This document shows, one piece after another, positions 17,106-25,130 of a DNA stretch of 64,000 nt. The DNA is taken from assembly GCF_038002225.1 (NCBI RefSeq), contig NZ_JBBOCA010000001.1, positions 6,510,001 through 6,574,000 of the forward strand, in the 5' to 3' direction. The stretch is from Paenibacillus sp. FSL R7-0204 (GTDB lineage Bacteria > Bacillota > Bacilli > Paenibacillales > Paenibacillaceae). Numbering within the stretch: the stretch's first letter is position 1; every line of letters starts with the position of its first letter. The notes beneath the pieces were generated by a model, which was given only the letters and a program-made list of their open reading frames with translations, was not told the DNA's origin and did no database searches. The translations under genes were made by a program, and so were the position numbers.

Positions 17106-17486
17106 CTAGACCTCTCTGTGCCCAATCTCCGGCCTGGGAGCCAGCGGTGCCGTGGCGAAGACCAGCTCCAGCTCGCCCGGACCCTCATTGACTACCCGGT
17201 GCCGCTCCCCCCTCCGCGCAATGAACAGGCTATTCTCCCGGATGGCATGCGGAATATCCTCGATAAACGCTGTTCCCCGGCCCCGGACGACATAAACATT
17301 CTCTTCGCCATAATCATGAAGATGCTCCTTGATCTCTTCTCCCGGCTGGAGCAGCACATGGCCCATGATCAGCTGGGTGGACCCGACAGTCGCCGGACTC
17401 GCCAGCACGCGCATCTGTCCTCCTCTGGAATGAACCACCGGCACTTCATCCATATGGACCACTGTTTTTGTGTAGACCTGGTTCAT
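17106..17486 (-). CDS. Cupin-domain protein
   Basis: A 126-residue single-domain cupin. Motif 1 is EHLHDYGEENVYVVRGRG, with two histidines and a glutamate; motif 2 is ARRGERHRVVN. The metal-binding set is complete, so an enzyme (isomerase, cyclase or dioxygenase) or a metabolite-binding protein is possible. Small cupins act as cyclases in several polyketide pathways, which suits this setting. It lies 10 bases upstream-side of the MFS gene's stop, all on the minus strand, and so belongs to the operon. Confidence 0.75.
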   Translation of the reverse strand: MNQVYTKTVVHMDEVPVVHSRGGQMRVLASPATVGSTQLIMGHVLLQPGEEIKEHLHDYGEENVYVVRGRGTAFIEDIPHAIRENSLFIARRGERHRVVNEGPGELELVFATAPLAPRPEIGHREV

Positions 17487-17496
17487 ACTGCACCTC

Positions 17497-18696
17497 TTAT
17501 CCCGCAGATTTATATTCGGTGACGCCTGCTTCTTCCTTCTTGCCCAGGCTAAGTGAGATCAGCAGCGTCAGCACCATCAGCCCGGCGGCTACCAGATAGC
17601 TGGGATGCGTTCCGATCCTGCTGTAGAAGAAGCCTCCAAGCGTGGACCCGAGCGCTATCCCGACCCCCTGAAGGGTCCGGAAGGTTCCTAAGGCCGCGCC
17701 CATCTCCATCGGATTAATCTTGATGACCTTATCCGTAATAATCGTGTTGACCAGAGTAATAATCGGCCCTTCCGTAAGTCCGATCAGGGCATAGCCGAAG
17801 GTTAGCAGCCAAGGATTGAAGTCAAGCGCATATAGCAGCACGAGCGCTCCTACACAGATCGACTGGGCCCAGATCAGCGGTGCATGTCTGCCTACCTTGT
17901 CCGAGATCCAGCCAACGAAAACCGCTCCGAACGAGGCTACTGCTTCATACGGAATGAAGAGCAAGCTCAGCAGCACCAGGGAGATATCCTGTTCCTTAGC
18001 CGCGAACGGCACCAGGAAGGTGGTGAAGACACCCACCATGAAGCACAGGGTTCCGACAATCCCTGCCAGCAGAATTTCGCGGACGCCCAGCCATTTGAAG
18101 GAGCTTTTGAAGGCTTGCCCGATGCTTCTGCTTGTATTCTTGACCCCGGTCTCCCTCAGCAGCACTGTGGTAACCAGCGTGGACAGCAGCAGCAGTGAAG
18201 CCAGCACCGCGAAGGAGGTATGCCAGCCGAAGTAATTGCTCAGCAGGCCGCTAAGCACATACCCCAGCACCGACCCGGCACCAATCGCCCCGGACACAAT
18301 GCCCATCGCCCGGCCCCGCTCCTCGGGCTTGCACACATCCATCACCACTGCGAAGATCGGTGTGGACACGAAACCTCTGGCGAAGCCGAACAGCAGCCAC
18401 CCCGCCGTAAACAGCAGGACTCCCTGGGATGCGGCTACCATGAATACGGCCACAGCCGATAGGGCCATGGATGCAATAATAATTTTCTTCCGCCCGTAGC
18501 GGTCCGCGAACACGCCGGATGGAATCGATAGAAAGGTCATCACCAGCGAGGCAATCCCCGCTATGGTTCCAATCTCACCGGAGGTCATGCCGAGATCACT
18601 GCTGATCAGGGGTGCGATTGGGAAGATGCTGACCATAATTGAAAATACGAGTAGAATATTGATGGCCAAAAGTGTGAATATTTTGTTGTTGCTCAT
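17497..18696 (-). CDS. MFS transporter, probable exporter of the operon product
   Basis: The protein is 399 aa from ATG 18696 (GAGGAGGA site). Twelve hydrophobic segments are visible, with the MFS motif A GVFADRYGRKKI after the second helix and the drug/H+ antiporter-1 pattern. The only transporter in the operon, it is the natural candidate for product export and self-resistance (inference). It follows AcpS by 20 bases. The longer frame from 18720 would overlap AcpS and lacks a ribosome site. Confidence 0.85.
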   Translation of the reverse strand: MSNNKIFTLLAINILLVFSIMVSIFPIAPLISSDLGMTSGEIGTIAGIASLVMTFLSIPSGVFADRYGRKKIIIASMALSAVAVFMVAASQGVLLFTAGWLLFGFARGFVSTPIFAVVMDVCKPEERGRAMGIVSGAIGAGSVLGYVLSGLLSNYFGWHTSFAVLASLLLLSTLVTTVLLRETGVKNTSRSIGQAFKSSFKWLGVREILLAGIVGTLCFMVGVFTTFLVPFAAKEQDISLVLLSLLFIPYEAVASFGAVFVGWISDKVGRHAPLIWAQSICVGALVLLYALDFNPWLLTFGYALIGLTEGPIITLVNTIITDKVIKINPMEMGAALGTFRTLQGVGIALGSTLGGFFYSRIGTHPSYLVAAGLMVLTLLISLSLGKKEEAGVTEYKSAG

Positions 18697-18716
18697 GTGA
18701 CTCGTCCTCCTCACAG

Positions 18717-19097
18717 TCATTGACTGCTCTCGATAATGATGAATGCAGCAGCATAATCACCGTGATGACTGATGCTTACATGGATGGAATCCTGCTGCTG
18801 CACATAAGGCTCCAGGCTTCGGCTGCGGACCAGATAGGGCTGGCCGCTCGGATGGTTGAGGAACTCCAGCTCATTCCAGTCCAGCTCACAGTTCATCCCG
18901 GTGCCGATGGCCTTCAGCAGCGCTTCTTTGGCGGCGAATCTGCCGGCAAGGAAGTGTTCTGCCTGTCTTTTTTTACAGGCGAACAGCTCCCTCTCTTCCA
19001 TGGAATAATACTGCTGTACGAACAGTTCACCGCACTTCGCCAGCATCTGCTCGACAAAGCTAATGCTGACCAGATCCATGCCGATCCCTCTGATCAT
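18717..19097 (-). CDS. Holo-ACP synthase-type 4'-phosphopantetheinyl transferase
   Basis: A 126-residue AcpS-type enzyme with the two signatures GIGMDLVSI (Mg-binding D8) and FAAKEALLKAIGTG (E58, K57). It transfers the phosphopantetheine arm of CoA to the ACP serine. The gene overlaps the ACP gene by ATGA, so enzyme and substrate are translationally coupled. That indicates a dedicated activating enzyme and not the housekeeping AcpS, which would lie elsewhere. This local pairing supports a functional, self-contained synthase. Confidence 0.92.
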   Translation of the reverse strand: MIRGIGMDLVSISFVEQMLAKCGELFVQQYYSMEERELFACKKRQAEHFLAGRFAAKEALLKAIGTGMNCELDWNELEFLNHPSGQPYLVRSRSLEPYVQQQDSIHVSISHHGDYAAAFIIIESSQ

Positions 19098-19312
19098 GCC
19101 TTCAAGGCAACGGCTTCGATCACTTGGGCTACAGAATACGTCTTGAGCACCCGGCTCTCAATGAAGATGCCAAAAGCCTTCGCAAGTGCTATTGAGACCA
19201 GCGCCAGCTCTGTTGAATCCAGGGCCAGATCGTCATAGAGCCGCGATGATTCTGTAATTTCATCCTCAATGCCAATATCCTCAATGATTGCTTTTACCTT
19301 CTCGAATACCAT
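19094..19312 (-). CDS. Acyl carrier protein
   Basis: A 72-residue four-helix ACP. The phosphopantetheine serine is S33 in DLALDSTELALV; the usual DSL is here DST. It is shorter than primary-metabolism ACPs (about 77 aa) and is not acidic throughout. A GGGAGGGTG site precedes ATG 19312. It lies between the chain-length factor and AcpS, as expected for the carrier of a type II polyketide synthase. Confidence 0.9.
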   Translation of the reverse strand: MVFEKVKAIIEDIGIEDEITESSRLYDDLALDSTELALVSIALAKAFGIFIESRVLKTYSVAQVIEAVALKA

Positions 19313-19358
19313 TAGTTACACCCTCCCTATTAAGTTAATGAGCTATGACGTTCATCCT

Positions 19359-20606
19359 TCACAAGCCTTCAGCGTTCACAACCAGTGCCGAAGAGGCACC
19401 CCCCCTCCCTCGGGACAGAATCAGCGAAGACTCCACAGCTGTTCGGCGGCTGATCCCCGGGACGAAGTTCAAGCCATTGTCCTGAACTGAATCTGCCAGA
19501 TACGGAACGCCGGGCAGCTCCCCGTGTTTCATGGCCAGCACGCTCAGTGCGACATCGAATGCCCCTGCCGCTCCAATCGTGTTGCCGAAGACGGTCTTGG
19601 GGCAGCCCGCCCACTTGGCTTCTACACTACTGCCGAACACCTCTTGAATGGCCAAGCATTCAATTCCGTCTTCCCGGGCAGAAGCCGCCCCATCCAGCGA
19701 CAGATAGCCGATTCTCTCCGGCTGCGTCTCGGAATGCTCAATGGCCAGCCGGATTGCCCTGGCACACTGCGCTATACTCTCCTCTGGCGGGGCAGCAGCC
19801 TGACCGTCGTTCGTGAAGCCGAAGCCCTGGATGCTCGCCCGTACCCGGCGGGATGCCTCGCGCTTCTGAATGCTGCGCTCCGATTCGAGGCAGAGGAATG
19901 CAGCTCCTTCAGCCAGGGCCATCCCGCTGCGCCCCTCCACGAACGGCCGGTATGCCGTCTGCGGGCGGTCCGCACTCAGATTCAGCAGCCCCTCCGTGTT
20001 ATAGAAGGACAGCGCCCACGGATCGAGCGGCGTCTCAGCTCCGCCCACAATTGCCGCATCGATGATCCCGCTGCGGATGGCTCTGGCCGCATACGCAATG
20101 GCGAGCAGCCCGCTGCTCCGGTCGGCGATCACCGTCTTGCTGTAGCCCTTGATGTCGAAGGCCAGGGACATATGCCCTTGTGCCGCCGCCGGGAACCAGT
20201 TGCTCGCCAGATTCGGGTCAATGAAGGGCGCCCCTTCGGTATGCAGGACACGCAGACCGTTCCGCGCACTCTCCCAGCCCCCCGAGTTGTTGCCGACGAA
20301 GATCCCGATCCGCTCGCGGCTCATCTGATCAAGCTCCCAGTGCGCATCATCCATGGCATCTTTCGCGGCCAGGATCGACATGACAGAGAAGCGGGAGCAT
20401 TTCTTGAGCAGACGCTTCGATATGACCCGCTCCGGCTCCATTCCGCTGACTTGTCCGGCAAAGGGAGGCGCGGCTCCGGTCGTACCCTCTAGCTGAAGCG
20501 GAGTCATATAGTTACGGCCACTCAAGAGACCTTCCCAGAAGGCACCGGCACTGTTCCCGCACGGCCCCACCATCCCCACTCCGGTTACGAATACTGTATT
20601 CTTCAT
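19359..20606 (-). CDS. Chain-length factor (KS-beta), catalytically inactive ketosynthase
   Basis: A 415-residue thiolase-fold protein paralogous to the KS encoded just upstream but lacking its catalytic residues. The active-site cysteine is replaced by R163 (ADRSSGLLAI), the first histidine by Asp (LSLDGAAS), and the second histidine by Asn (KTVFGNTIGAAG). That is the hallmark of a KS-beta/chain-length factor, which dimerises with KS-alpha and sets polyketide length. Actinomycete CLFs usually carry Gln at the cysteine site, so Arg is unusual. ATG 20606 overlaps the KS-alpha stop as ATGA; an ATG at 20621 is an alternative. Coupled KS-alpha/CLF translation is typical of these systems. Confidence 0.88.
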   Translation of the reverse strand: MKNTVFVTGVGMVGPCGNSAGAFWEGLLSGRNYMTPLQLEGTTGAAPPFAGQVSGMEPERVISKRLLKKCSRFSVMSILAAKDAMDDAHWELDQMSRERIGIFVGNNSGGWESARNGLRVLHTEGAPFIDPNLASNWFPAAAQGHMSLAFDIKGYSKTVIADRSSGLLAIAYAARAIRSGIIDAAIVGGAETPLDPWALSFYNTEGLLNLSADRPQTAYRPFVEGRSGMALAEGAAFLCLESERSIQKREASRRVRASIQGFGFTNDGQAAAPPEESIAQCARAIRLAIEHSETQPERIGYLSLDGAASAREDGIECLAIQEVFGSSVEAKWAGCPKTVFGNTIGAAGAFDVALSVLAMKHGELPGVPYLADSVQDNGLNFVPGISRRTAVESSLILSRGRGGASSALVVNAEGL

Positions 20607-21925
20607 AGGCTGCACATCCATTGTTCAGTCTGAAGCTTGCCTGCCCGATTGCTGTATTCGTTCGCTGCCAGAATCATCGCGGAGTGAATCCCGGAGAATC
20701 CGCTGGCATTGGTAAGAATATGGTACAGGTCGCGCTGGATCGCTTGCTTCGGCACATAATTCAAATCACAGGCCGGGTCTGGCTCGTCCAAATTGGCGGT
20801 TGGCGGGATATAGCCCTCGTTCAAGGCCAGCAGGCAATGTACAATCTCAATGGCACTCGCTGCCGAGAGCGGATGGCCTACCATGGATTTCGTAGAGCTG
20901 ATCGGGATGGAGTAGGCGAGCTCTCCGAACGTTCTTTTATAAGCAGCGGTCTCAAAAGAATCATTCTGCGGAGTCGAGCTTCCATGCGCGTTGATATATT
21001 GAATGTCCTCCGCTGTAAGGCCCGCGTTGCCCAGCGCCTCGTTCATTGTCAGACTGAGCGCATCCCCGTCCTGCGGCAGATCGGTCATATGAAAAGCGTT
21101 ATTCGTACTGGCGAATCCGGTCACCTCGCCATAGATTGGCGCCTGCCGCCGGAGCGCATGCTCCAGCTCCTCCAGCACCACAACAGCACAGCCCTCACTG
21201 AGAACGAAGCCGCTGCGGTTCTTCTCAAAAGGCCGCGAAGCCCGCTGCGGATCATCGTTGAACTTGGAGGTCAACGCACCGATGGCATCGAAGGAGGCAA
21301 TGGTCATCGAGCTGACCGGTGCTTCCGCTGCACCGCAGATCATCACATCATGTTCCCCGGCTGTAATCGATTCATATCCATATCCGGCCGCATCAATGCC
21401 GCCCGTGCAGCCCGTGGACATGACCAGCGCTTCTCCCTGAAGCCCGAACTCATGCGCCACTTCGAAGGCAATATAAGAGAACATGCCTTTACGGTACAAA
21501 TCCTCCTGACAGAGTCCATGATCAATCGGCCCCTGCCCGCCCTCTGTCATCCGCAGGAAGGTCTGCTCCGAGAAGGGGGTATCGGCAATTGCATTGGCGA
21601 TGCACACCCCTGAACGCTCCCGCAGCTCCTTCGTGAACTCAAGCCCCGCATCGGCAACCGCCCTTATCGCGGCATTGACCGCCAGAATACCCGGCCGCCC
21701 CATGCCTGCCCGCTGCGCTTCATCGGCTGTCCGGCCCAAATGCTCGAACTGCGGTATTGTGCCGGTAACACGGCTTTTGAGCGCCATATGCTCATAGCCC
21801 TGCAAGCGGTCATATCCCACCTTGCCCTGCAGGCTGTTCCTCCAGAACTGCTCCAACGTATTCCCGAGCGGGGTCAACAGCCCCATTCCAGTGATCACGA
21901 CTCTTTTTCCAGTCACCTTCTCCAT
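20603..21925 (-). CDS. Beta-ketoacyl synthase KS-alpha of a type II polyketide synthase
   Basis: A 440-residue FabF-type condensing enzyme with a full active site: C173 in STGCTGGIDA, H314 in INAHGSSTPQND, K346 and H351 in TKSMVGHPLSAAS. It catalyses decarboxylative Claisen condensation of malonyl-ACP. Together with the inactive partner downstream and the aromatase upstream, it defines a minimal aromatic type II synthase. No malonyl transferase is encoded nearby, so FabD of fatty-acid synthesis probably supplies malonyl-ACP, as in actinomycetes. The gene starts 8 bases after the aromatase stop. Confidence 0.93.
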   Translation of the reverse strand: MEKVTGKRVVITGMGLLTPLGNTLEQFWRNSLQGKVGYDRLQGYEHMALKSRVTGTIPQFEHLGRTADEAQRAGMGRPGILAVNAAIRAVADAGLEFTKELRERSGVCIANAIADTPFSEQTFLRMTEGGQGPIDHGLCQEDLYRKGMFSYIAFEVAHEFGLQGEALVMSTGCTGGIDAAGYGYESITAGEHDVMICGAAEAPVSSMTIASFDAIGALTSKFNDDPQRASRPFEKNRSGFVLSEGCAVVVLEELEHALRRQAPIYGEVTGFASTNNAFHMTDLPQDGDALSLTMNEALGNAGLTAEDIQYINAHGSSTPQNDSFETAAYKRTFGELAYSIPISSTKSMVGHPLSAASAIEIVHCLLALNEGYIPPTANLDEPDPACDLNYVPKQAIQRDLYHILTNASGFSGIHSAMILAANEYSNRAGKLQTEQWMCSL

Positions 21926-21933
21926 GTAAGCCC

Positions 21934-22389
21934 TCAGCTCCGAACCGTTTGCTTCTCGATATTGTGCTTGATCGCTGCCATCTGCTCCTTGGTTGTGCGG
22001 TTCAGATGCGCTTCCACCTGCTCCCCGGTCAGCCCGCTTGCCGGATCTACCTCGAATTCCTGAATCCAGGTCATGTACGTCCCTTCGTCCTTCTCCTCAT
22101 AGAGCCATTCCAGATTCATATGCTTGAACGGCAGCAGCGGCGCAAGGCGTCTGGCCGTAATCCGGAAGTTCGGCCGGTCCAGCCAGCGTTCCGATTCCCA
22201 TGTGCGCGAAGGCCGGTTCCCCTCGGGATGTGTCGTCAGCTCAAACCGGATGTAGGCATCCCCTTGCTCCAGCACCCGCGTCTCCTTGTATTCCGTGAAT
22301 AAATCTGTCCAGTGTGCAATATCATTCGTCCGCTCAAATACGGTGATCCGGTCTGCGTGAATCCAGATACTGTTCTGAATCGTTGCCAC
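21934..22389 (-). CDS. TcmN/WhiE-type polyketide aromatase/cyclase (SRPBCC fold)
   Basis: The protein is 151 aa from GTG 22389, which follows GGGGAGG at good spacing; a longer frame from 22449 has no such site. The sequence matches the single-domain aromatase/cyclase family: NDIAHWTDLFTEYKET, RTWESERWLD, ITARRLAPLLPFKHMNLEW, TWIQEFEVDP, then KEQMAAIKHNIE. TcmN and WhiE-ORFVI use this fold to fold and aromatise the first rings of an unreduced poly-beta-keto chain. It is therefore the best single indicator that the product is aromatic and that the chain is not ketoreduced before cyclisation. It is the first gene of the operon. Confidence 0.9.
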   Translation of the reverse strand: MATIQNSIWIHADRITVFERTNDIAHWTDLFTEYKETRVLEQGDAYIRFELTTHPEGNRPSRTWESERWLDRPNFRITARRLAPLLPFKHMNLEWLYEEKDEGTYMTWIQEFEVDPASGLTGEQVEAHLNRTTKEQMAAIKHNIEKQTVRS

Positions 22390-22536
22390 TTCATCTGCCT
22401 CCCCATTCGTATTAATGACATCGTAACGCCTAAGCCCGGAAGGGGACATAACCCGGCTGTTAAGCTTGCGTTAATTTACAGTTATTATGTATTTATGGGA
22501 GCGGATGAGAGTGCAATCCATGTCCTTCCCGGGCAC
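22390..22536 (-). promoter_or_regulatory. Probable promoter region of the polyketide operon
   Basis: The gap between the regulator's terminator and the aromatase GTG must hold the operon promoter. On the minus strand TTGCAC, 17 bases, AATACA is the best but weak match. An imperfect dyad (plus strand CTGTTAA-GCTTGCG-TTAATTTACAG, around 22457–22482) could be a regulator site. Confidence 0.35.
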
Positions 22537-22564
22537 AAAAAAAGACCTGACAGAAACCTGTCAG
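22537..22564 (-). terminator. Rho-independent terminator of the regulator gene
   Basis: On the minus strand CTGACAG-GTTT-CTGTCAG forms a perfect 7-bp stem directly after the regulator stop, followed by seven T. It separates the regulator transcript from the polyketide operon. Confidence 0.85.
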
Positions 22565-22565
22565 A

Positions 22566-23264
22566 TCAAAGGTTAAGCGAATATCCGATCCCCCGGCGAA
22601 ACAGGATGATGTCGCTTCGTCCGGAGATAATCTCGATTTTGTGCCTCAGCTTGTATACATACTGCCTTACAATCTCAGGGGATGTATACCTGTCCCACAG
22701 TTGGTGCAGAATCTGCTCGGTGGGGATGTATTGGCCTTGGCATTCCAGCAGCAGATCCAGGAGTTCGAACTCTTTACAGGTAAGCTCAATGACGAATTCT
22801 CCGACCTTCAGGGATTTGGAGTGCAGATGAAGGGCGATATCCTTGATTTGTCTGGTGTGGTGTGTGGGGAGGCCCAGTCCTTCGTCGAACCAGCAGCGCA
22901 ACCGGCTGAATAATTCCTCCTGGAAGCCGTAGCGTTCGAAGCTGCTGATGTACATATGATTGGAAGGAAAGGGGACTGGGGTACCGTGCGCGCTGATCTC
23001 CTCTACAATGAAGAATATTCTCAGCGTAAGCATCTGCTGCAGGTACTGCATCGTGTGAATGAAGCCCGGGTTGAAATCAGGGGTGCTAATCACTACACCA
23101 TCGAGCCGGAGGCCTTCCTTCACAATATCGACGAGCGCCTCCAGCTCCTTGAAATGCAATACCTTACAACCGTACACCTGTGAAAAAAAAGAATGAACAT
23201 TCTTAAACCTGCAATCCTCACAAGGCTCTGTGGAATCTGCACAACACACCAGCGCAACACGCAT
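22566..23264 (-). CDS. Cysteine-rich winged-helix transcriptional regulator, probable operon control
   Basis: The protein is 232 aa. Residues 130–232 form an OmpR/PhoB-type winged helix (LTCKEFELLDLLLECQGQYI, VRQYVYKLRHKIEIISG, GIGYSL). The N-terminal domain is not a normal receiver: where the phosphorylatable aspartate is expected the strand reads GVVISTPDF. It also begins VCCADSTEPCEDCRF, giving C7, C8, C15, C18 and C33. That cysteine set is suggestive of metal, Fe-S or redox sensing, with faint similarity to CGGC-domain proteins. It lies immediately upstream of the operon on the same strand but has its own terminator. A redox- or oxygen-responsive switch for the operon is the inference. 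Confidence 0.75.
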   Translation of the reverse strand: MRVALVCCADSTEPCEDCRFKNVHSFFSQVYGCKVLHFKELEALVDIVKEGLRLDGVVISTPDFNPGFIHTMQYLQQMLTLRIFFIVEEISAHGTPVPFPSNHMYISSFERYGFQEELFSRLRCWFDEGLGLPTHHTRQIKDIALHLHSKSLKVGEFVIELTCKEFELLDLLLECQGQYIPTEQILHQLWDRYTSPEIVRQYVYKLRHKIEIISGRSDIILFRRGIGYSLNL

Positions 23265-23483
23265 GAACTTCTCTCCAATCCCATTCTTCTCAAATAAGCC
23301 CGGTTTCCCAAGATCACCTCTCCTATAATATAGTATTTTATGGGATTAAAAAGGAAAAATATCATAGTTTCTTATTCAAAAAATGAACAAGTTCAAAGTT
23401 TGGCAGTGTGTGCGTTTGATTTACTCTTATTAGATAAGACTCTACAACTAAATGGAAGTTAGGCGCTACATTGGACAATTTAG

Positions 23484-23824
23484 TTGTACAAAATACACTT
23501 GAGCTTATTGCTTGTAACTTAATCGGGGCTGTAGGCGCAGGAACGGTAGCAACTGTATTTTGTACAATAGTATGCTGTAAAAAAGGCTTCCAAATAGATT
23601 CTAATGTATTCGATACAACAGAATGTTGAATAAAGGCCATTCTTCGCCCAAAATGCAACATTCCACTGTACGAAATACAATAGACTCACATTTCACGGTC
23701 AAATATGAGTTTTCTATTGCAGGAAATACAATCAGCTACTTGAAATTCCAGCGTAGAAAAGACTCAACATTGGCACCTGCCCCCAGCTCTTACCTTACTC
23801 CACACATTGTATTCTGCAAAACTA
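23484..23824. repeat. Cluster of six imperfect TTGTAxxxAATACAAT elements in a 949-base gene-free region
   Basis: Between 23265 and 24213 there is no convincing gene. Six related elements occur: TTGTACAAAATACA (23484), TGTATTTTGTACAA (23554), TGTATTCGATACAA (23605), TGTACGAAATACAA (23667), TGCAGGAAATACAA (23718) and TTGTATTCTGCAAA (23807). Orientation alternates. Frames crossing them give peptides with recurring NT(I/L/V) that look like repeat artefacts, not proteins. Confidence 0.55.
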
Positions 23825-24213
23825 TATTTCCCCTTCAAAATCCTACGAAGTGCATCCGTCTCGATTTTCTTTCCCAATGATAGTTAATAGTTTTGCTGTG
23901 CTATAATCGTTCACAAGATTAGACCACTGTTTTTAAAGAGCACTTAAGAAATTTAACGAAAAGCCCAAAGAAGCGGAGGGGAAATTTGGAGCTGGAGGAG
24001 CGATAGCGTCCGCCTGAAAGCTTTCCGAAGGAAAGCTCGCATCGGAAGCATAGGCTTGGTTTGGATTTCTACCACGAACAGTGGTTTGAATCATGAAATC
24101 TGGGGACAACAGCGGCTGGAAGTCCAAATGTTCACCGCAGTGACGACCTAGCTTCGAGTTCTTATCTTTATTGCGTCATTTATAATTATTGGATCAAGAA
24201 AGGAAGATGCTAA

Positions 24214-25053
24214 ATGGAACATTTCGTTTTGAATAATGGAGTCCAGATGCCGAAGGTGGGTCTGGGTGTGTATAACATCAAAGACAATAATGAAGACGCT
24301 TTACAATGGGCGCTCCAGAACGGGTACCGGCATCTGGATACGGCGGCAGCTTACCGCAACGAGGAGCTGATAGCCAGGGCTATTCAGAAATCGGGTGTAC
24401 CTCGAAGCGAGCTGTTTATTACGACCAAAGTATGGAGCACGGACCTGGGGCGAAAGACCCGTAAAGCTTTTGAAGAAAGCTTGCAGAAGCTCCAAACGGA
24501 TTATGTTGACCTCTACCTGATCCACTGGCCGGCCAAGCACTATCTGGAAAGCTGGCATGTCCTTGAGTCTTTATACAAAGAGGGCAAGATCCGGGCGATC
24601 GGGGTGTCCAATTTTGAGCCGGAGCATCTGGATACGGTCATGAAGCAGGGAACGATTGTCCCCGCAGTGAATCAAATCCAGACGAACCCGCTGCTCCAGC
24701 AAGGGTCGCTTCATGATTATATGAGCCAGCACGGTATCCAGCATGTCGCGTGGAGCCCTTTTGGACACGGCAACCGGGAGATGCTCACCCACCCTCTACT
24801 CACCGAAATGGCAGAAAGGTATGATAAAACAGCGGCGCAAGTCATCCTGAGATGGAACCTTCAGCGGGATATCGCTGTAATTCCGAAGTCCGTTACTCCT
24901 GCAAGGCTGAAGCAAAATCTCGAGCTGTTTGATTTCTCCCTGTCCGATGAAGAGATGAAGAGAATCGCAGCCCTGGATCAGAATAAAAGAGGATTTACCG
25001 ATCCGCAAAATAAATTGTACCTGTGGTCCACCCGGTTTATCCCGTTGTCCTAA
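24214..25053 (+). CDS. Aldo/keto reductase
   Basis: A 279-residue AKR with the catalytic tetrad visible: D42 and Y47 in LDTAAAYRNE, K72 in TTKVWSTD and H104 in YLIHWPAKH. The C-terminal NADPH-binding segment VIPKSVTPARLKQN is also typical. It reduces aldehydes or ketones with NADPH. AKRs of this length in Bacillales (YvgN/YtbE-like) act on methylglyoxal and 2,5-diketogluconate-type substrates; the exact substrate here is open. An AAAGGAAG site precedes the ATG. It is monocistronic as far as can be seen. Confidence 0.9.
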   Translation: MEHFVLNNGVQMPKVGLGVYNIKDNNEDALQWALQNGYRHLDTAAAYRNEELIARAIQKSGVPRSELFITTKVWSTDLGRKTRKAFEESLQKLQTDYVDLYLIHWPAKHYLESWHVLESLYKEGKIRAIGVSNFEPEHLDTVMKQGTIVPAVNQIQTNPLLQQGSLHDYMSQHGIQHVAWSPFGHGNREMLTHPLLTEMAERYDKTAAQVILRWNLQRDIAVIPKSVTPARLKQNLELFDFSLSDEEMKRIAALDQNKRGFTDPQNKLYLWSTRFIPLS

Positions 25054-25081
25054 GTTTTTTTGTATTATTTTCCGGACAACT

Positions 25082-25107
25082 GCAACCTTTCGCCGTAAAG
25101 AACCATC
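25082..25107 (+). promoter_or_regulatory. ECF-sigma-type promoter candidate for the first SLH gene
   Basis: TGCAACCTTT (25081–25090) followed by exactly 16 bases after GCAACC and then CATCTGAG. The same GCAACC-N16-CATCT layout precedes the second SLH gene at 31187, and GCAACC-N16-CGTC precedes the YjgB-like gene. Confidence 0.5.
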
Positions 25108-25130
25108 TGAGTATATAGAGGTGATGCACA

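Noticed and set aside
19359-21925. KS pair as fatty-acid FabF duplicates
   Set aside because: One copy has lost all catalytic residues, and a TcmN-type aromatase gene adjoins, which marks KS-alpha/CLF.
22390-22536. Riboswitch upstream of the polyketide operon (B12 or FMN)
   Set aside because: The region is too short and shows no B12-box or FMN-element core.
23362-23661. 99-codon minus-strand frame in the repeat cluster
   Set aside because: No ribosome site. Recurrent NT(I/L/V) tracks the DNA repeats.
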